The notes beneath the pieces are model-generated. The model worked only from the letters and a program-made list of their open reading frames with translations, ran no database searches and was not told where the DNA came from. 64,000 bases of DNA, from the NCBI GenBank assembly GCA_947484275.1, contig CANKOY010000014.1:1-64000 (forward strand). The letters run 5' to 3'. Source of the stretch: Planctomycetota bacterium. GTDB taxonomy: Bacteria > Planctomycetota > UBA1135 > GCA-002686595. A program made the translations under genes and the position numbers. Positions 10,486-18,267 of this stretch are shown here, in pieces (position 1 is the stretch's first letter; every line of letters begins with the position of its first letter).

Positions 10486-10594
10486 CGTGAGGAGCAGTTG
10501 TCCTGGGACTGGGGTGGCGCGCTCGTCGGACCTCGAGCGGGGGAACCTGCGGGGGCAGCAGCCTACGAGTCTGCGCCGTTTCATTCACGGTCGC

Positions 10595-10600
10595 TAGACT
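10595..10600 (+). promoter_or_regulatory. -10 box of moeA; probably leaderless transcript
   Basis: TAGACT lies 6 nt before the moeA ATG. With normal -10 to +1 spacing the transcript would begin at or next to the start codon, and there is no Shine-Dalgarno sequence. The -35 region is poor. The same hexamer appears before the BMC operon (22691), the coiled-coil gene (13660) and gspK (53444). Confidence 0.4.
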
Positions 10601-10606
10601 CCGCCC

Positions 10607-11821
10607 ATGCGCACGCCCCGCGAAGTTCTGTTCGAGATCCTCTCTCGCATCGAGCCGGTGACCCGCGGCGAGCAGGCGTCATTGGAACAGGCCGTGGGCC
10701 GCGTGTTGGCCCGCGATGTGATATCCGACCTCGATTTACCTCCGTTCAACAAGAGCGCCATGGATGGCTTCGCGGTCCACGCGGCCGATTTCGGGCCCGA
10801 CGCGGCGCCCGATGGCTCGCGCTGCCTGCCCCTGGCGGGTGAATCCAAGGCGGGCGTGCCCTGGACTACTCCCGTGGCGCGCGGAACCTGCGTGGCGATC
10901 TACACGGGCGCGGAAGTTCCGCCGGGCGCTGATGCGGTTGTCATGGTCGAACGTTCACAGACAACTCCTGCGGGCATCCTGCTCCGCGATCGACCCCAGC
11001 AAGGCGCGCACATCTGCCCTCGCGGTCAGGATTTGCGCGTGGGCGCGACCGTGCTGCGCGCCGGTCACCGCATTCGCGCCACGGACCTTGCTCTGCTCGC
11101 CTCCGTGGGCGCCGTTCCGGTACCGGTGATCGCACGGCCGCGCGCCACTGTGCTCACCACCGGCGACGAATTGGTGGCGCCGTGGGAGAAACCGAGTGCA
11201 GGACAGATTCGCGAGAGCAACACGCAGCAACTCGCGGCACTGTGCACGCTCGCTGGCGCGCAGACGACGAATCTCGGCGTCGTGCGTGATGATCCCGCGC
11301 TGCTGGAGCAGGCATTTCGCGCCGCCCTGGCGTGCTGCGATGTGCTGATCACAACCGGAGGGGTCAGTATGGGCCGCTACGACCTCGTCGGTGGGGCCCT
11401 GCAGTCGATCGGCGTCGAACCTGTTGTGCACCGCGTGGCCATCAAGCCCGGAAAGCCCCTGTGGTTCGGGATGGCGGGCAAGATTCCGGTCTTCGCCCTG
11501 CCGGGGAATCCGGTGTCGTGTCTGGTCAACCACGGGGTCTTCGTGCGGCCAGCCTTGGCGCGACTGTCGGGGGAACTTGGGTCGGACGCCTCTGAGCGCC
11601 GCGGCCGATGGATGGGCGCGCCGCAAACGCAAAATCCCAGGGAACAGTACGTGCCCGTGCGCCTGGTTCCGGGTCAGGATGGCGTCGAGGCCCTCGAGCC
11701 TGTGCGCTGGAACGGATCGGCCGACGTGGCCGGCATCTCGCGCGCCGACGCCTTCGCAGTGATCCCTATCGATACCCCAGTTGCGCCGGGAGACCTGCTG
11801 GCGTTTCGCCCCTTGGCATGA
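10607..11821 (+). CDS. moeA: Molybdopterin molybdenumtransferase MoeA
   Basis: Inserts molybdate into adenylylated molybdopterin in the last step of molybdenum cofactor synthesis, in the cytoplasm. At 404 aa it has the family length. Seen: PPFNKSAMDGFAV (MoeA signature near residue 50), the MoCF-binding domain with TTGDELV and TTGGVSMGRYD, and the LPGNPVSCLVN stretch followed by the small C-terminal beta domain. No other cofactor genes are nearby; the downstream neighbour is lnt, overlapping by 4 nt, so co-transcription reflects genome packing more than pathway. The presence of moeA implies that the organism makes molybdoenzymes. Confidence 0.95.
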   Translation: MRTPREVLFEILSRIEPVTRGEQASLEQAVGRVLARDVISDLDLPPFNKSAMDGFAVHAADFGPDAAPDGSRCLPLAGESKAGVPWTTPVARGTCVAIYTGAEVPPGADAVVMVERSQTTPAGILLRDRPQQGAHICPRGQDLRVGATVLRAGHRIRATDLALLASVGAVPVPVIARPRATVLTTGDELVAPWEKPSAGQIRESNTQQLAALCTLAGAQTTNLGVVRDDPALLEQAFRAALACCDVLITTGGVSMGRYDLVGGALQSIGVEPVVHRVAIKPGKPLWFGMAGKIPVFALPGNPVSCLVNHGVFVRPALARLSGELGSDASERRGRWMGAPQTQNPREQYVPVRLVPGQDGVEALEPVRWNGSADVAGISRADAFAVIPIDTPVAPGDLLAFRPLA

Positions 11822-13596
11822 GTTCCATCGCGCGCCAAAACCCGGGACCCGCTGGCATGTTCGGAAAACTAGAGCCCCTCGGTCCGCTCGGGCGCTCCCT
11901 CGGGCTTGGGCTGGCCTGGTTGCTGCTCTATTTGGCCGGCCCGGGAATCGTCACTGGCAATGGCCTGTTCCTGCTGGCCCCATTCGGCGTCGGAGTGTGG
12001 GCGCTGTTCGCGTCGCGTCCGGGGCGCTGGTCCTTCTGGATCGAAGTTGCGCTGGGTTGCGCCGCCTGGTGCGGCATCTGTTCCTGGGCCGCCAAGGTCC
12101 ATTGGTCATCATTATTGTTCATCGGGCCTGGCTTCGGCCTGTACTACGCCAGCGCCGGAGCACTCCTTCGCAGGCTTTCCGTCCGCTATCCCCTCGTGAT
12201 CGCCGCACCCGCGGCCTGGCTTGGGATCGAGACCCTGCGGACGGTTCTCGAGCCGCCCTTTGGATTGAGCTGGATGCGCCTGGGAATCCACGCCCACGAC
12301 GTCCCCTGGCTGGCGGGGAGTGCGCGGGTCTACGGCGTTTTCGGCCTTACCTATGTATTGGTTGCCGCCGGCGCCGGCCTGGCCCAGTGGGGCAGGGCAG
12401 CCGCCCTCGAGGGTGCAGAGCGCCGCGCCCACAGGCGCTGGGCCCTGGCCGGAGGTGGGGGACCCCTGCTGCTGGCGCTGGTTCTCTCCTTCGCCACGGA
12501 GCCGCCTGAGTTCGAGCGTGGACCCCGCGTCCTGCTGGTCCAACCGGCCATCCCGCAGCAGCGAAAAATGCAGTCGCGGACCTTCGACGATCTCTACCTC
12601 GAGGGCATGGCTCTGACGCGCCACGGATTGGACGAGGCCAAACGCGCCGGCGAACCGCCCGCGGACATCGTCGCCTGGGGCGAGTCGATGCTGCCGCTTT
12701 TCGCCATAGATCCCGGCCTGCGCGCAGCCGTGCAGCAGGGTGCGCGCCCAGCACCGTGGATCGACGCGGTCTTCGACGAGAGGTTGATTGACGGCTGGGA
12801 GCAACTGGAGACCGATTGGGTGCGCAGGGGCCTCCTGCCAGGGGCCAGCGGTGGCCAGGGCATGCTGCCGCCGGGGGCCGTCTTCCTGTCGGGAGTCGAG
12901 GTGCTTCTGGCACGCGACGGGCTGATCGGTCGCCAGAACGCAATCACACTCTGGGGCGCCAATGGAACGCGCACGGCCCACGTTGGAAAGAAACACCTGG
13001 TCCCGGGCGCGGAGACCATGCTTGGCCTTGAGCGCTTTGCTCCGGTGCGGAAGACGATTTTTGCCCTGGCGGGCTACGTCCCCGACCTGCTCGAGCACCG
13101 CGGATCCCGGCGGCTGAGCTTCACCGACCGCCGGGGTCGCGAGTTCACTCTCAGCGCCTCGGTTTGCTTCGACAACGCCTACGACGGCGCCTTTGTCGAG
13201 CCGCTGCTCGAGGGGCCCCTGGACTTCCACTTTGTCGCCTCCAACGAGGCCTGGTTCCGGGGCGACCAGGAACAGGACCAGATGATCGCCTTTTCGCGCC
13301 TGGCGGCCATTTCCACGGGGCGCTCGATCGTGCGGGCCACGAATTCTGGGGTTACGGCGGTGGTCGATCCCGCGGGCCGCGAGGTCGCTCGCCTCGTTGT
13401 CGGGGGCCGCGATCGCGAGGTCGCCGGCACCCTGCGCGCCGATGTTCCCGTGCCCACGGTGGCCGGACGCAGCTCGCAGACCCCCTATGTACGGAGCTGG
13501 CGACTGTGGCCGTCCATAGCGTTGTTGTGGCCCTTGGCCCTGCTGCTGGCCCCGCGCCGGCGCCGAGCCGGTAACCGGGAACCTGCCCAGGGCTAG
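11818..13596 (+). CDS. lnt: Apolipoprotein N-acyltransferase Lnt
   Basis: Transfers the third acyl chain from phospholipid to the N-terminal Cys of lipoproteins in the inner membrane. 592 aa: a multi-helix N-terminal membrane part (about residues 20-235), a periplasmic nitrilase-fold domain (about 240-530) and a last TM helix before a basic tail. The catalytic triad is visible as Glu289 (AWGESM), Lys391 (GKKHLVPGAE) and Cys450 (SVCFDNAYDG). The nucleophile context is divergent from the common 'CYE', but its position is right. An insertion near residues 300-345 lengthens it relative to E. coli Lnt (512 aa). ATGA overlap with moeA. It fits the many lipobox proteins encoded in this window. Confidence 0.9.
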   Translation: MSSIARQNPGPAGMFGKLEPLGPLGRSLGLGLAWLLLYLAGPGIVTGNGLFLLAPFGVGVWALFASRPGRWSFWIEVALGCAAWCGICSWAAKVHWSSLLFIGPGFGLYYASAGALLRRLSVRYPLVIAAPAAWLGIETLRTVLEPPFGLSWMRLGIHAHDVPWLAGSARVYGVFGLTYVLVAAGAGLAQWGRAAALEGAERRAHRRWALAGGGGPLLLALVLSFATEPPEFERGPRVLLVQPAIPQQRKMQSRTFDDLYLEGMALTRHGLDEAKRAGEPPADIVAWGESMLPLFAIDPGLRAAVQQGARPAPWIDAVFDERLIDGWEQLETDWVRRGLLPGASGGQGMLPPGAVFLSGVEVLLARDGLIGRQNAITLWGANGTRTAHVGKKHLVPGAETMLGLERFAPVRKTIFALAGYVPDLLEHRGSRRLSFTDRRGREFTLSASVCFDNAYDGAFVEPLLEGPLDFHFVASNEAWFRGDQEQDQMIAFSRLAAISTGRSIVRATNSGVTAVVDPAGREVARLVVGGRDREVAGTLRADVPVPTVAGRSSQTPYVRSWRLWPSIALLWPLALLLAPRRRRAGNREPAQG

Positions 13597-13635
13597 AATG
13601 CGCGGGTGACTGGCGTCGACTCGCGCGAAGGATCC

Positions 13636-13665
13636 TTGACCCTTCCGCGCGATCCTCGCTAGACT
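13636..13665 (+). promoter_or_regulatory. Sigma-70-type promoter of the coiled-coil gene
   Basis: TTGACC (13636-13641), an 18-nt spacer and TAGACT (13660-13665) form a good housekeeping promoter about 150 nt before the next ATG. The 13597-13815 stretch holds no gene. Confidence 0.5.
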
Positions 13666-13815
13666 CCCGCCCCCACTTTCGCAGTCCCACACCCCCGACC
13701 CGGAACCCAGCTTGGTTCTGCGATTCGCGGCTCGCCCCAAGGGCAATACCGCGCATCCGACCCAACGCCCAAACCCCGGATCGACCGACTACCCCCGCCT
13801 TTTCCTCGGAGCAGT

Positions 13816-14670
13816 ATGAGCGCCATCGGACGGATTTTCCTGATTCTCAATCTGATCCTTGCGGCAGTCTTTTTGGGCTTCGCCGCCAATCAGCTGTCCC
13901 AGAACACCAACGTGACCGCCTCGCTCGCCGCCGAGCGTCAGGCACACGAGTCGACCAAGACCACCACGGGAGAGCAGATTTCCACTCTGACCACCCAGGT
14001 CAATCAGCTGCGCACCGACATGTCGGCGCTGCGCGACGACCACAACCAGGAGCAGGCCCTGGCCAAGCGCAATGGCTTGGAACTGAACGAGGAAAAAGCC
14101 GCCAACGCGCAACTGCGCGGTGAGATCACCGGCATCAAGGAAAGCCTCGCCGGTTACAACTCGACCATCGCCAGCCTGACCTCCCAGAAGGATCGACTGG
14201 TGACCGAGAAGACCGAAGCCTTCGCCGGCCGCGACGCCGCGGTCTCCGAGAAGGGCAAGGCCGACGCGGCCCGCCGCACCGCCGAAGAAGCCCTCCAGAG
14301 CGCCAAGGGCAAGATCACTGATCTTGAGGTGTCGGTCAACGACGCGAAGAAGGATGCCAGTGCCCTCGATACGGAGCTCAAGGCCCTGTACGTCGTCACC
14401 AACCACCCGCGAATCGGGACGCCCCAGCCCCTCATCGAGGGTGCCGTGGTCATCGTCAACAACTCAATCGCCCCCGGCTTGATCGCCATCAACAAGGGCA
14501 GCAATGACCAGGTCAAGCGTGGTTATGTCTTCGACGTCTTCCAGGGCACGACTTACAAGGGTCGGGCAAAGGTCGAGACCGTCCATGACAACACCTGCTC
14601 GGCAGTGATGATCATGCCGGCCCCGGGGACTTCGGTCGCCCAGGGCGATCGCGTCACGACTCAGCTCTAG
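13816..14670 (+). CDS. Membrane-anchored coiled-coil protein, unknown function
   Basis: A 284-aa protein not assignable to a named family. Residues 6-27 form one TM helix (IFLILNLILAAVFLGFAA). Residues ~30-190 are a continuous coiled coil rich in Ala, Glu, Lys and Thr. The last ~85 residues form a beta-rich globular domain (GAVVIVNNSIAPGLIAINKG, then GYVFDVFQG and a GD.V ending), similar in layout to the beta domain of MreC. This resembles hypothetical proteins common in planctomycetes. It precedes a small membrane protein by 28 nt and lies upstream of the mreB cluster, separated by a terminator. A scaffold role in the envelope is possible but is only inference. Confidence 0.7.
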   Translation: MSAIGRIFLILNLILAAVFLGFAANQLSQNTNVTASLAAERQAHESTKTTTGEQISTLTTQVNQLRTDMSALRDDHNQEQALAKRNGLELNEEKAANAQLRGEITGIKESLAGYNSTIASLTSQKDRLVTEKTEAFAGRDAAVSEKGKADAARRTAEEALQSAKGKITDLEVSVNDAKKDASALDTELKALYVVTNHPRIGTPQPLIEGAVVIVNNSIAPGLIAINKGSNDQVKRGYVFDVFQGTTYKGRAKVETVHDNTCSAVMIMPAPGTSVAQGDRVTTQL

Positions 14671-14698
14671 GCCCCGGACCAACCAAGGATCCACTCCC

Positions 14699-14905
14699 AT
14701 GGCCAAGAACCGCAAGATCGCATCGACCAAGAGCGCCAAGCCCGCGAAGGCGGCAACCTCCGAGGTCGAGGTCGTCGAGGAAAAGAAAGGGATGGGCTGG
14801 GAGGGCGGCGTCGCCCTCTTCACCACCGTCATCCTGTTGGCCGCAATCATCCTCGTGGACATGGACCTGGGCGACAAGTTCGGCCAGGGCATGTTCTTCA
14901 AGTAA
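14699..14905 (+). CDS. Small single-TM protein
   Basis: A 68-aa protein: a basic, Lys/Ala-rich cytoplasmic N-terminus (residues 1-30), then one TM helix (GGVALFTTVILLAAIILVDM, about 36-55) and a short tail. It is 28 nt downstream of the coiled-coil membrane protein and shares its terminator at 14967-15009, so the two form an operon and probably work together at the inner membrane. No family recognised. Confidence 0.65.
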   Translation: MAKNRKIASTKSAKPAKAATSEVEVVEEKKGMGWEGGVALFTTVILLAAIILVDMDLGDKFGQGMFFK

Positions 14906-14966
14906 GGCACTGGCTCCCCGAGTCCTCGGAGCTCTGGCTCCGCCGGCCGGGAGCGCTCAAGCTTCG

Positions 14967-15009
14967 AGCTCGGCCGGTCGCGAACCTCGCGGCCGGCCGA
15001 GCTTTTTTT
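14967..15009 (+). terminator. Intrinsic terminator
   Basis: 17-bp arms (14967-14983 and 14987-15003, one G-U type mismatch) around a 3-nt loop, followed by seven T residues. It ends the coiled-coil/small membrane protein operon and isolates it from mreB. Confidence 0.92.
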
Positions 15010-15135
15010 CTATGGAGCGCAATCGCGAGCTTTGGCCATCCCAATTGCGCGCGGTACGCGTAGAATCCCGGCGATAGAAGAGCCGTCGCATTGTTGCGCG
15101 GCGTTGCGTTCCTCGAACCAGCAACGGGATTCTGG

Positions 15136-16200
15136 ATGGCTGGCTTGATCAAGCCGATGGAGTGGCTCCTGGGCCGCTTTTCCGTCGACATGGGAATTGA
15201 CCTGGGGACTGCGAACACACTCGTTTGTGTGCGCGGCCGTGGGATCATCCTCAACGAACCCTCGGTGGTGGCGGTCAAGAAGGGCACCAATGAAGTGCTG
15301 CTGAATGGGATGGCCGTCGGCAACGCCGCCAAGGCGATGCTCGGCAAGACCCCCGGCAACATCGAAGCAATTCGGCCCCTGCGAAATGGCGTGATCGCCG
15401 ACTTCGAGGTGACCGAGCGCATGCTGCGCTACTTCATCACCAAAGTTCACGAGGGCCGCCATTGGGTGAAGCCCCAGGTGGTGATTTCGATTCCCGTGGG
15501 CATTACCGCCGTCGAACGGCGCGCGGTGATCCACTCCGCGGAGCGCGCCGGCGCACGGCGGGTGTTCCTGATCGACGAGCCCATGGCCGCGGGCATCGGC
15601 ATCGGCTTGCCGGTGACCGAGCCCCAGGGTTCGCTGATCGTCGACATCGGCGGCGGAACCACAGAAATCGCGGTGCTGGCCCTGGCCGGCATGGTTAACG
15701 CCACGAGCCTGCGCATCGCTGGCGACGACTTCGATGAAGCGATCGTCAACCATCTTCGCCGCCACCACAACCTGGCGATCGGCGAGCTGTTCGCCGAGCG
15801 CATCAAACTGACCATCGGCTCGGCCTACCCCATGCAGCAGGAGCTGTCGATGGAGGTCCGCGGCCGCGACACGATCAGCGGCCTGCCGCGCCGCACCACC
15901 GTGACGTCGATGGAGATCCGTGAAGCCCTCGCGGACCCGGTGCGCACGATCTGCGAAGCGATTCGGACCGTGCTGGAGGGTGCCCCCCCGGAAATTTCCG
16001 CTGACCTGGTGGAGACCGGAGTGACTGTCGTCGGCGGCGGCGCGCTGCTCTACGGAATCACGGAGGCGATCAGTCAGCACCTGGGGATTCCGGCCAAGGT
16101 CGCCGACGATCCGCTGACCGCCGTGGCCCGCGGCACCGGCGTTTTCCTCGAGAAACTCGAGATCTTCTCGAAAGTGCTCTCGACGGACGACGACGAGTGA
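15136..16200 (+). CDS. mreB: Rod-shape actin homologue MreB
   Basis: Forms ATP-dependent filaments on the inner membrane and positions the peptidoglycan elongation machinery. 354 aa from the chosen ATG. Seen: phosphate-1 motif MGIDLGTANTLV, LNEPSVVAV, IDEPMAAGIG, phosphate-2 motif IVDIGGGTTEIAVL, and VVGGGALL near the C-terminus. The short N-terminal AGLIKPMEWLLGRF could be the amphipathic membrane-binding helix typical of Gram-negative MreB. The frame is open to an earlier start at 15091; 15136 gives the family length. It is followed by mreC after a 130-nt gap that contains a hairpin. Confidence 0.93.
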   Translation: MAGLIKPMEWLLGRFSVDMGIDLGTANTLVCVRGRGIILNEPSVVAVKKGTNEVLLNGMAVGNAAKAMLGKTPGNIEAIRPLRNGVIADFEVTERMLRYFITKVHEGRHWVKPQVVISIPVGITAVERRAVIHSAERAGARRVFLIDEPMAAGIGIGLPVTEPQGSLIVDIGGGTTEIAVLALAGMVNATSLRIAGDDFDEAIVNHLRRHHNLAIGELFAERIKLTIGSAYPMQQELSMEVRGRDTISGLPRRTTVTSMEIREALADPVRTICEAIRTVLEGAPPEISADLVETGVTVVGGGALLYGITEAISQHLGIPAKVADDPLTAVARGTGVFLEKLEIFSKVLSTDDDE

Positions 16201-16270
16201 AGCTGGCGTCGCAGTAGGGAATTGCTAAGCCGGCTGATAACCTCAGTTGGCGCCACCGCGCGAGCAGGGC

Positions 16271-16287
16271 GGAGTCCTTCGGACTCC
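16271..16287 (+). other. Hairpin between mreB and mreC
   Basis: Perfect 7-bp stem (GGAGTCC / GGACTCC) with a TTC loop, flanked by an outer GAGC/GCTC pair. There is no T-run, so it is more likely an mRNA-stabilising or processing hairpin that sets mreB above mreC expression than a full terminator. Confidence 0.45.
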
Positions 16288-16330
16288 AGTGCTCGCCGCA
16301 CGGAGCAGGGGCGTGTCGAGGGGTTGTCCC

Positions 16331-17728
16331 GTGGGCCTGAGTTCTTCGCGGCTTTTGTATGTCGTTCTGACCCTGTGCATGGTCGTGCTCGCGTTCCTTC
16401 CGAACGCGAAGGCGACGCGCTGGCTCGACATCTGCGTAGCTCCGGCACGTTTTCTCGGCGAATTGGCTTCGCCGTTGGGTTGGTTGGCCCGCGGAGAGGC
16501 GCGCGCGGCGGCGAACGCCCTGGAGAATTCGATCGACAGCGAACTCGCACAGAGTCGCGCGCTGGCTCAAGACGAGCGTTGGTTCGCGCTGCCCGACGAG
16601 CAACGCCTGATCACCAAGCGCCGTTTTGTTCACGCCCAGGTCGTGCGCCGTTTCAGCGGCGCACCGGACCGCATCGAGTGCGAGCTGGAGGAGGACGCCG
16701 CTCTGGAACTCGTTCTCGGTCTGCCGGTGGTGCTCTCGAATTCCTTCGTGGGCCGCGTCAGCGGAATTGACGTCGAATCGCGGCGACTGATCGTGCATTT
16801 GGTCACGGACAAGGAATTCCGCGTTGGCGCGCGCTCGCAAGACTTCGGCGAAGCGGAGGATCCGGAAGGAACCGCGCCGGGCGTTTCCATGGTCGTCGGT
16901 GGCCTGGCTTCGACGCTCCGCTCGGGAACGCCGCTCGTGGTGCACAACCCCGAACACCGGGGGAGCCTGAGCGGCCTGGTGCGCGTGGACGAGGTGCGCG
17001 ACGCGCGCGCGCCCTTTGGAGAATTGAGCGCGGGCTTTCACCTCGGACAACTGATCGAAGCATCTGCCGGCCGCTTTGCGGTCGCGCCCGAAGTCGATCT
17101 AGAACATGGGTTGTTCCGCGTGGTGGTCGTGTTGCCCGCAGGCGCAACGTCAGCGCCAGAGGCGCTCGATTTCAATGTCTACGCGGACGAAAACTGGAGC
17201 AACGCGCGAGCCTATTGCTCGGGCGAGCCCGCATCCTGGCGCGAGGGCCTGAAAATCGATCTCTCTCGGCGCGCCGGCGCACGCGAGCACGCCGCAGTGG
17301 CCGCTGGCACGCGCTTGGTCGGATTCATCGAGCGCGCCGGCGCGCTCAGCAGCGATGTGGCGATGCTCGGCGATCGAGGGGTCAGCGTTCCCGCCCAGGC
17401 CCGAGTCGACGGCATCGTGGCTCCTGTGGTACTCGGTCGCCTGATTTCCCTGGGGCGCGAACGGCCCGGTGGACCTGTGCGTTTCCGATGGGACAACGTG
17501 CAGGGCTTGCCGCCCACGGCGAGCGGGGAAACCTCCCGTCGCGCCGTGGTCTTCACCGGCGCTGGCGAACTCGGCGTGCCGCGCGGGTTGTTCATCGGCG
17601 AGACCATGCTGCCCTGCAGTGCGGGAGAGCACAGGATCGAAGTGGTCGAACCCGTGGACGCGCGCCTTTTGCGTGAACTCTGGGTCTGGCGCGGCATTGA
17701 GCGCGACACTCGCGAGGGTGCGCCGTGA
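16331..17728 (+). CDS. mreC: Rod-shape protein MreC (divergent)
   Basis: Bitopic elongasome scaffold that links MreB to PBP2 in the periplasm. From the GTG it is 465 aa with one N-terminal TM helix (LLYVVLTLCMVVLAFLP), a short helical region (about residues 45-80) and beta-rich domains. The stretch LGLPVVLSNSFVGRVSGIDVES matches the 'G.PV....LVGRV' core of MreC, and the LIVHLVTDKEF that follows matches the next strand. It is longer and more divergent than E. coli MreC, with about 150 extra C-terminal residues. Identification rests on this core plus its position between mreB and mreD. The stop overlaps the next GTG by 4 nt. Confidence 0.82.
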   Translation: MGLSSSRLLYVVLTLCMVVLAFLPNAKATRWLDICVAPARFLGELASPLGWLARGEARAAANALENSIDSELAQSRALAQDERWFALPDEQRLITKRRFVHAQVVRRFSGAPDRIECELEEDAALELVLGLPVVLSNSFVGRVSGIDVESRRLIVHLVTDKEFRVGARSQDFGEAEDPEGTAPGVSMVVGGLASTLRSGTPLVVHNPEHRGSLSGLVRVDEVRDARAPFGELSAGFHLGQLIEASAGRFAVAPEVDLEHGLFRVVVVLPAGATSAPEALDFNVYADENWSNARAYCSGEPASWREGLKIDLSRRAGAREHAAVAAGTRLVGFIERAGALSSDVAMLGDRGVSVPAQARVDGIVAPVVLGRLISLGRERPGGPVRFRWDNVQGLPPTASGETSRRAVVFTGAGELGVPRGLFIGETMLPCSAGEHRIEVVEPVDARLLRELWVWRGIERDTREGAP

Positions 17729-18267
17729 ATCGCGGCAACCTCTTCAACTGGTTGTTTCTCGCAGTCTGGGCCACGTGGTTGTGCGCCCTGTCGGGCCACT
17801 GGACTCAATTCTCGTGGATGGGGAATTGGGCTCCGCAGTTGCAAATCGCGTTGATCGTCGCCCTCGCGGCTCGCGCACCCGTGGGCCACCTGCCCTTCCT
17901 TGCGCTGACCCTGGGCCTGGCGCACATCGCAGTGAGCGTCGACTCGCCCGCTGCGATCCTCGCGGCGGCCTTGGGCACGGGCGCGTTGTTGCGCCTTGCG
18001 CGCGGCGGAATCCAGATCGAGTCGGCCCCCGTGGCTGGCTTGCTGGCTTTCGTCATCGCCACCGTCGAATGCGCCTGGTTTGAATTCGTTCACCTGCGTA
18101 CGAGCGCGGCGCCGATCGCCGATTGGAGCGAGATCGAGCTGGGCTGGCGCGCGGGTCTCTCCACGGCTTTGGCGACAATCGTCCTGGGCCGCGTCATGGT
18201 CAACCTGCCCGGCGTGGGCAGCCTGCTACGGAGGAAGACGTGGGCCGTCGGCGCTTCGCTCCACTGA
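17725..18267 (+). CDS. mreD: Rod-shape membrane protein MreD-like
   Basis: A 180-aa polytopic membrane protein with about five hydrophobic helices and little conserved sequence, as is usual for MreD. GTG start overlapping the mreC stop by 4 nt. The assignment relies on size, membrane topology and its place between mreC and the PBP2 gene, with which it overlaps by 28 nt. Confidence 0.75.
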   Translation: MNRGNLFNWLFLAVWATWLCALSGHWTQFSWMGNWAPQLQIALIVALAARAPVGHLPFLALTLGLAHIAVSVDSPAAILAAALGTGALLRLARGGIQIESAPVAGLLAFVIATVECAWFEFVHLRTSAAPIADWSEIELGWRAGLSTALATIVLGRVMVNLPGVGSLLRRKTWAVGASLH

